Source: Henriciella marina
GTDB taxonomy: Bacteria; Pseudomonadota; Alphaproteobacteria; Caulobacterales; Hyphomonadaceae
Assembly: GCF_027213945.1 (NCBI RefSeq)
Contig: NZ_JAPWGW010000002.1
Span: forward strand, 248,001 to 312,000
Direction of reading: 5' to 3'
Length of the DNA stretch: 64,000 nt
This document shows, one piece after another, positions 63,312 to 64,000 of this stretch (position 1 is the stretch's first letter; each line of letters starts with the position of its first letter). A program made the position numbers and the translations under genes. The notes beneath the pieces are model-generated. The model ran no database searches. It was not told the origin of the DNA and saw nothing but the letters and a program-made list of their open reading frames with translations.

Positions 63312-64000
63312 CAACCTTCCCCGATTTCACCAAGATCGACCTTGCCACGCCTGACGCCAAAGCGCCGTCGAAGCCGCACGCGCGCACGCTGGAAACGCCG
63401 GAAGGTATCGACCTCGCCAAGGCCTACAGCGCCGCCGACACCAAGGGGCTCGACTTCCTTGATGACTATCCAGGTCTCGCGCCGTTTGGCCGGGGCCCCT
63501 ACCCGACCATGTACACCCAGCGGCCCTGGACGGTTCGCCAATATGCCGGTTTCTCGACGGCGGAGGACTCCAACGCTTTCTATCGACGCAACCTCGCAGC
63601 CGGTCAGAAAGGCCTGTCTGTCGCCTTCGACCTCGCGACCCACCGCGGCTATGATTCCGATCATGTCCGCGTTTCGGGCGATGTCGGCATGGCCGGTGTG
63701 GCGATCGACAGCATATACGACATGCGCACGCTCTTTTCGGGCATTCCGCTCGACCAGATGTCGGTGTCGATGACGATGAATGGCGCAGTCCTGCCGATCC
63801 TCGCGCTCTATATCGCGGCCGCTCAGGAACAGGGCGTCAGCCCGGACAAGCTCGCCGGGACGATCCAGAACGACATCCTGAAAGAGTTCATGGTGCGGAA
63901 CACCTATATCTATCCGCCCAAGCCATCGATGCGAATTATTTCGGACATTTTCGCCTACACGTCTGAAAACATGCCGAAATATAACTCCATCTCGATCTCC
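63308..64000 (+). CDS. mutB: Methylmalonyl-CoA mutase, large (alpha) subunit, 5' part
   Basis: The first 231 residues are present; the gene runs off the window. [44 protein letters not shown] and [20 protein letters not shown] are the substrate-channel and barrel blocks of the catalytic subunit, including the CoA-binding Tyr/Thr/Arg residues. It needs adenosylcobalamin. The start overlaps the small-subunit stop, ensuring balanced synthesis. Confidence 0.96.
   Translation, partial: MTTFPDFTKIDLATPDAKAPSKPHARTLETPEGIDLAKAYSAADTKGLDFLDDYPGLAPFGRGPYPTMYTQRPWTVRQYAGFSTAEDSNAFYRRNLAAGQKGLSVAFDLATHRGYDSDHVRVSGDVGMAGVAIDSIYDMRTLFSGIPLDQMSVSMTMNGAVLPILALYIAAAQEQGVSPDKLAGTIQNDILKEFMVRNTYIYPPKPSMRIISDIFAYTSENMPKYNSISIS

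Noticed and set aside
62496-63314. Minus-strand open frame of 272 codons opposite mutA
   Set aside because: Shadow of the mutase small subunit; no motif.

Overview
The window is a 64 kb piece of a GC-rich alphaproteobacterial chromosome. Hyphomonadaceae or a close relative in the Caulobacterales/Hyphomonadales is my best guess (inference). Support comes from the block gyrA-coaD-cyclophilin-queA-tgt, the block murA-DUF2948-hisD-UPF0262 with infA-maf nearby, and a LexA-type operator of the alphaproteobacterial direct-repeat form GTTC-N7-GTTC between ssb and uvrA. Other support is a large TonB receptor beside a secreted S9 peptidase, and paired methylmalonyl-CoA mutase genes. No rRNA, CRISPR array or intact transposon was seen.

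Layout. (1) 1-14916: a dense, co-directional cell-surface polysaccharide locus. It holds the end of a Wzx-like flippase, an FkbM methyltransferase, several glycosyltransferases (GT2-like, GT9, GT4), two further methyltransferases, a pyruvyl transferase, an acyltransferase, a sulfotransferase, UDP-GlcNAc 2-epimerase, an AsnB-type amidotransferase and an EpsG/Wzy-like polymerase. Most genes overlap by 1-8 bases and several use TTG or GTG starts. The product is likely a decorated, possibly sulfated, ManNAc-containing polysaccharide. A tRNA-Lys marks the right edge. (2) 15154-28211: housekeeping genes on the minus strand (tgt, queA, cyclophilin, coaD, gyrA, acyl-CoA dehydrogenase), a small plus-strand set (kelch protein, YitT, GrpB) and two lipoproteins, one of them an amidohydrolase directly behind ssb. 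(3) 28213-43252: ssb/uvrA with a shared SOS operator, unknown membrane proteins, a phosphatase, a PapD-like chaperone, maf-infA, an HWE-type histidine kinase, UPF0262-hisD-DUF2948-murA, a P450 and a 47-residue coupled protein. (4) 43330-57625: tRNA-Thr, S9 peptidase, TonB receptor, a holin/M15 endopeptidase pair without a phage, nitronate monooxygenase, SDR, Old Yellow Enzyme homologue, ABC-F ATPase, orphan HigA and a CMD-family protein. (5) 57803-64000: pdxJ followed by a decayed second copy of its 3' end, a short accessory island with an Rhs C-terminal tip and its coupled putative immunity gene, a terminase-like gene, then methylmalonyl-CoA mutase small and large subunits, the latter cut by the window edge.

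The most unusual signals are: (a) the tRNA-guanine transglycosylase in which all three zinc-binding cysteines are replaced although the catalytic core is intact; (b) the orphan Rhs tip with an ATGA-coupled membrane-anchored partner, next to the pdxJ tail relic; (c) the phage-type lysis pair standing alone; (d) the modification-rich polysaccharide locus; (e) a P450 with Trp in place of the conserved heme-loop Phe. All calls rest on reading the sequence and recalled family knowledge; no database search was run.
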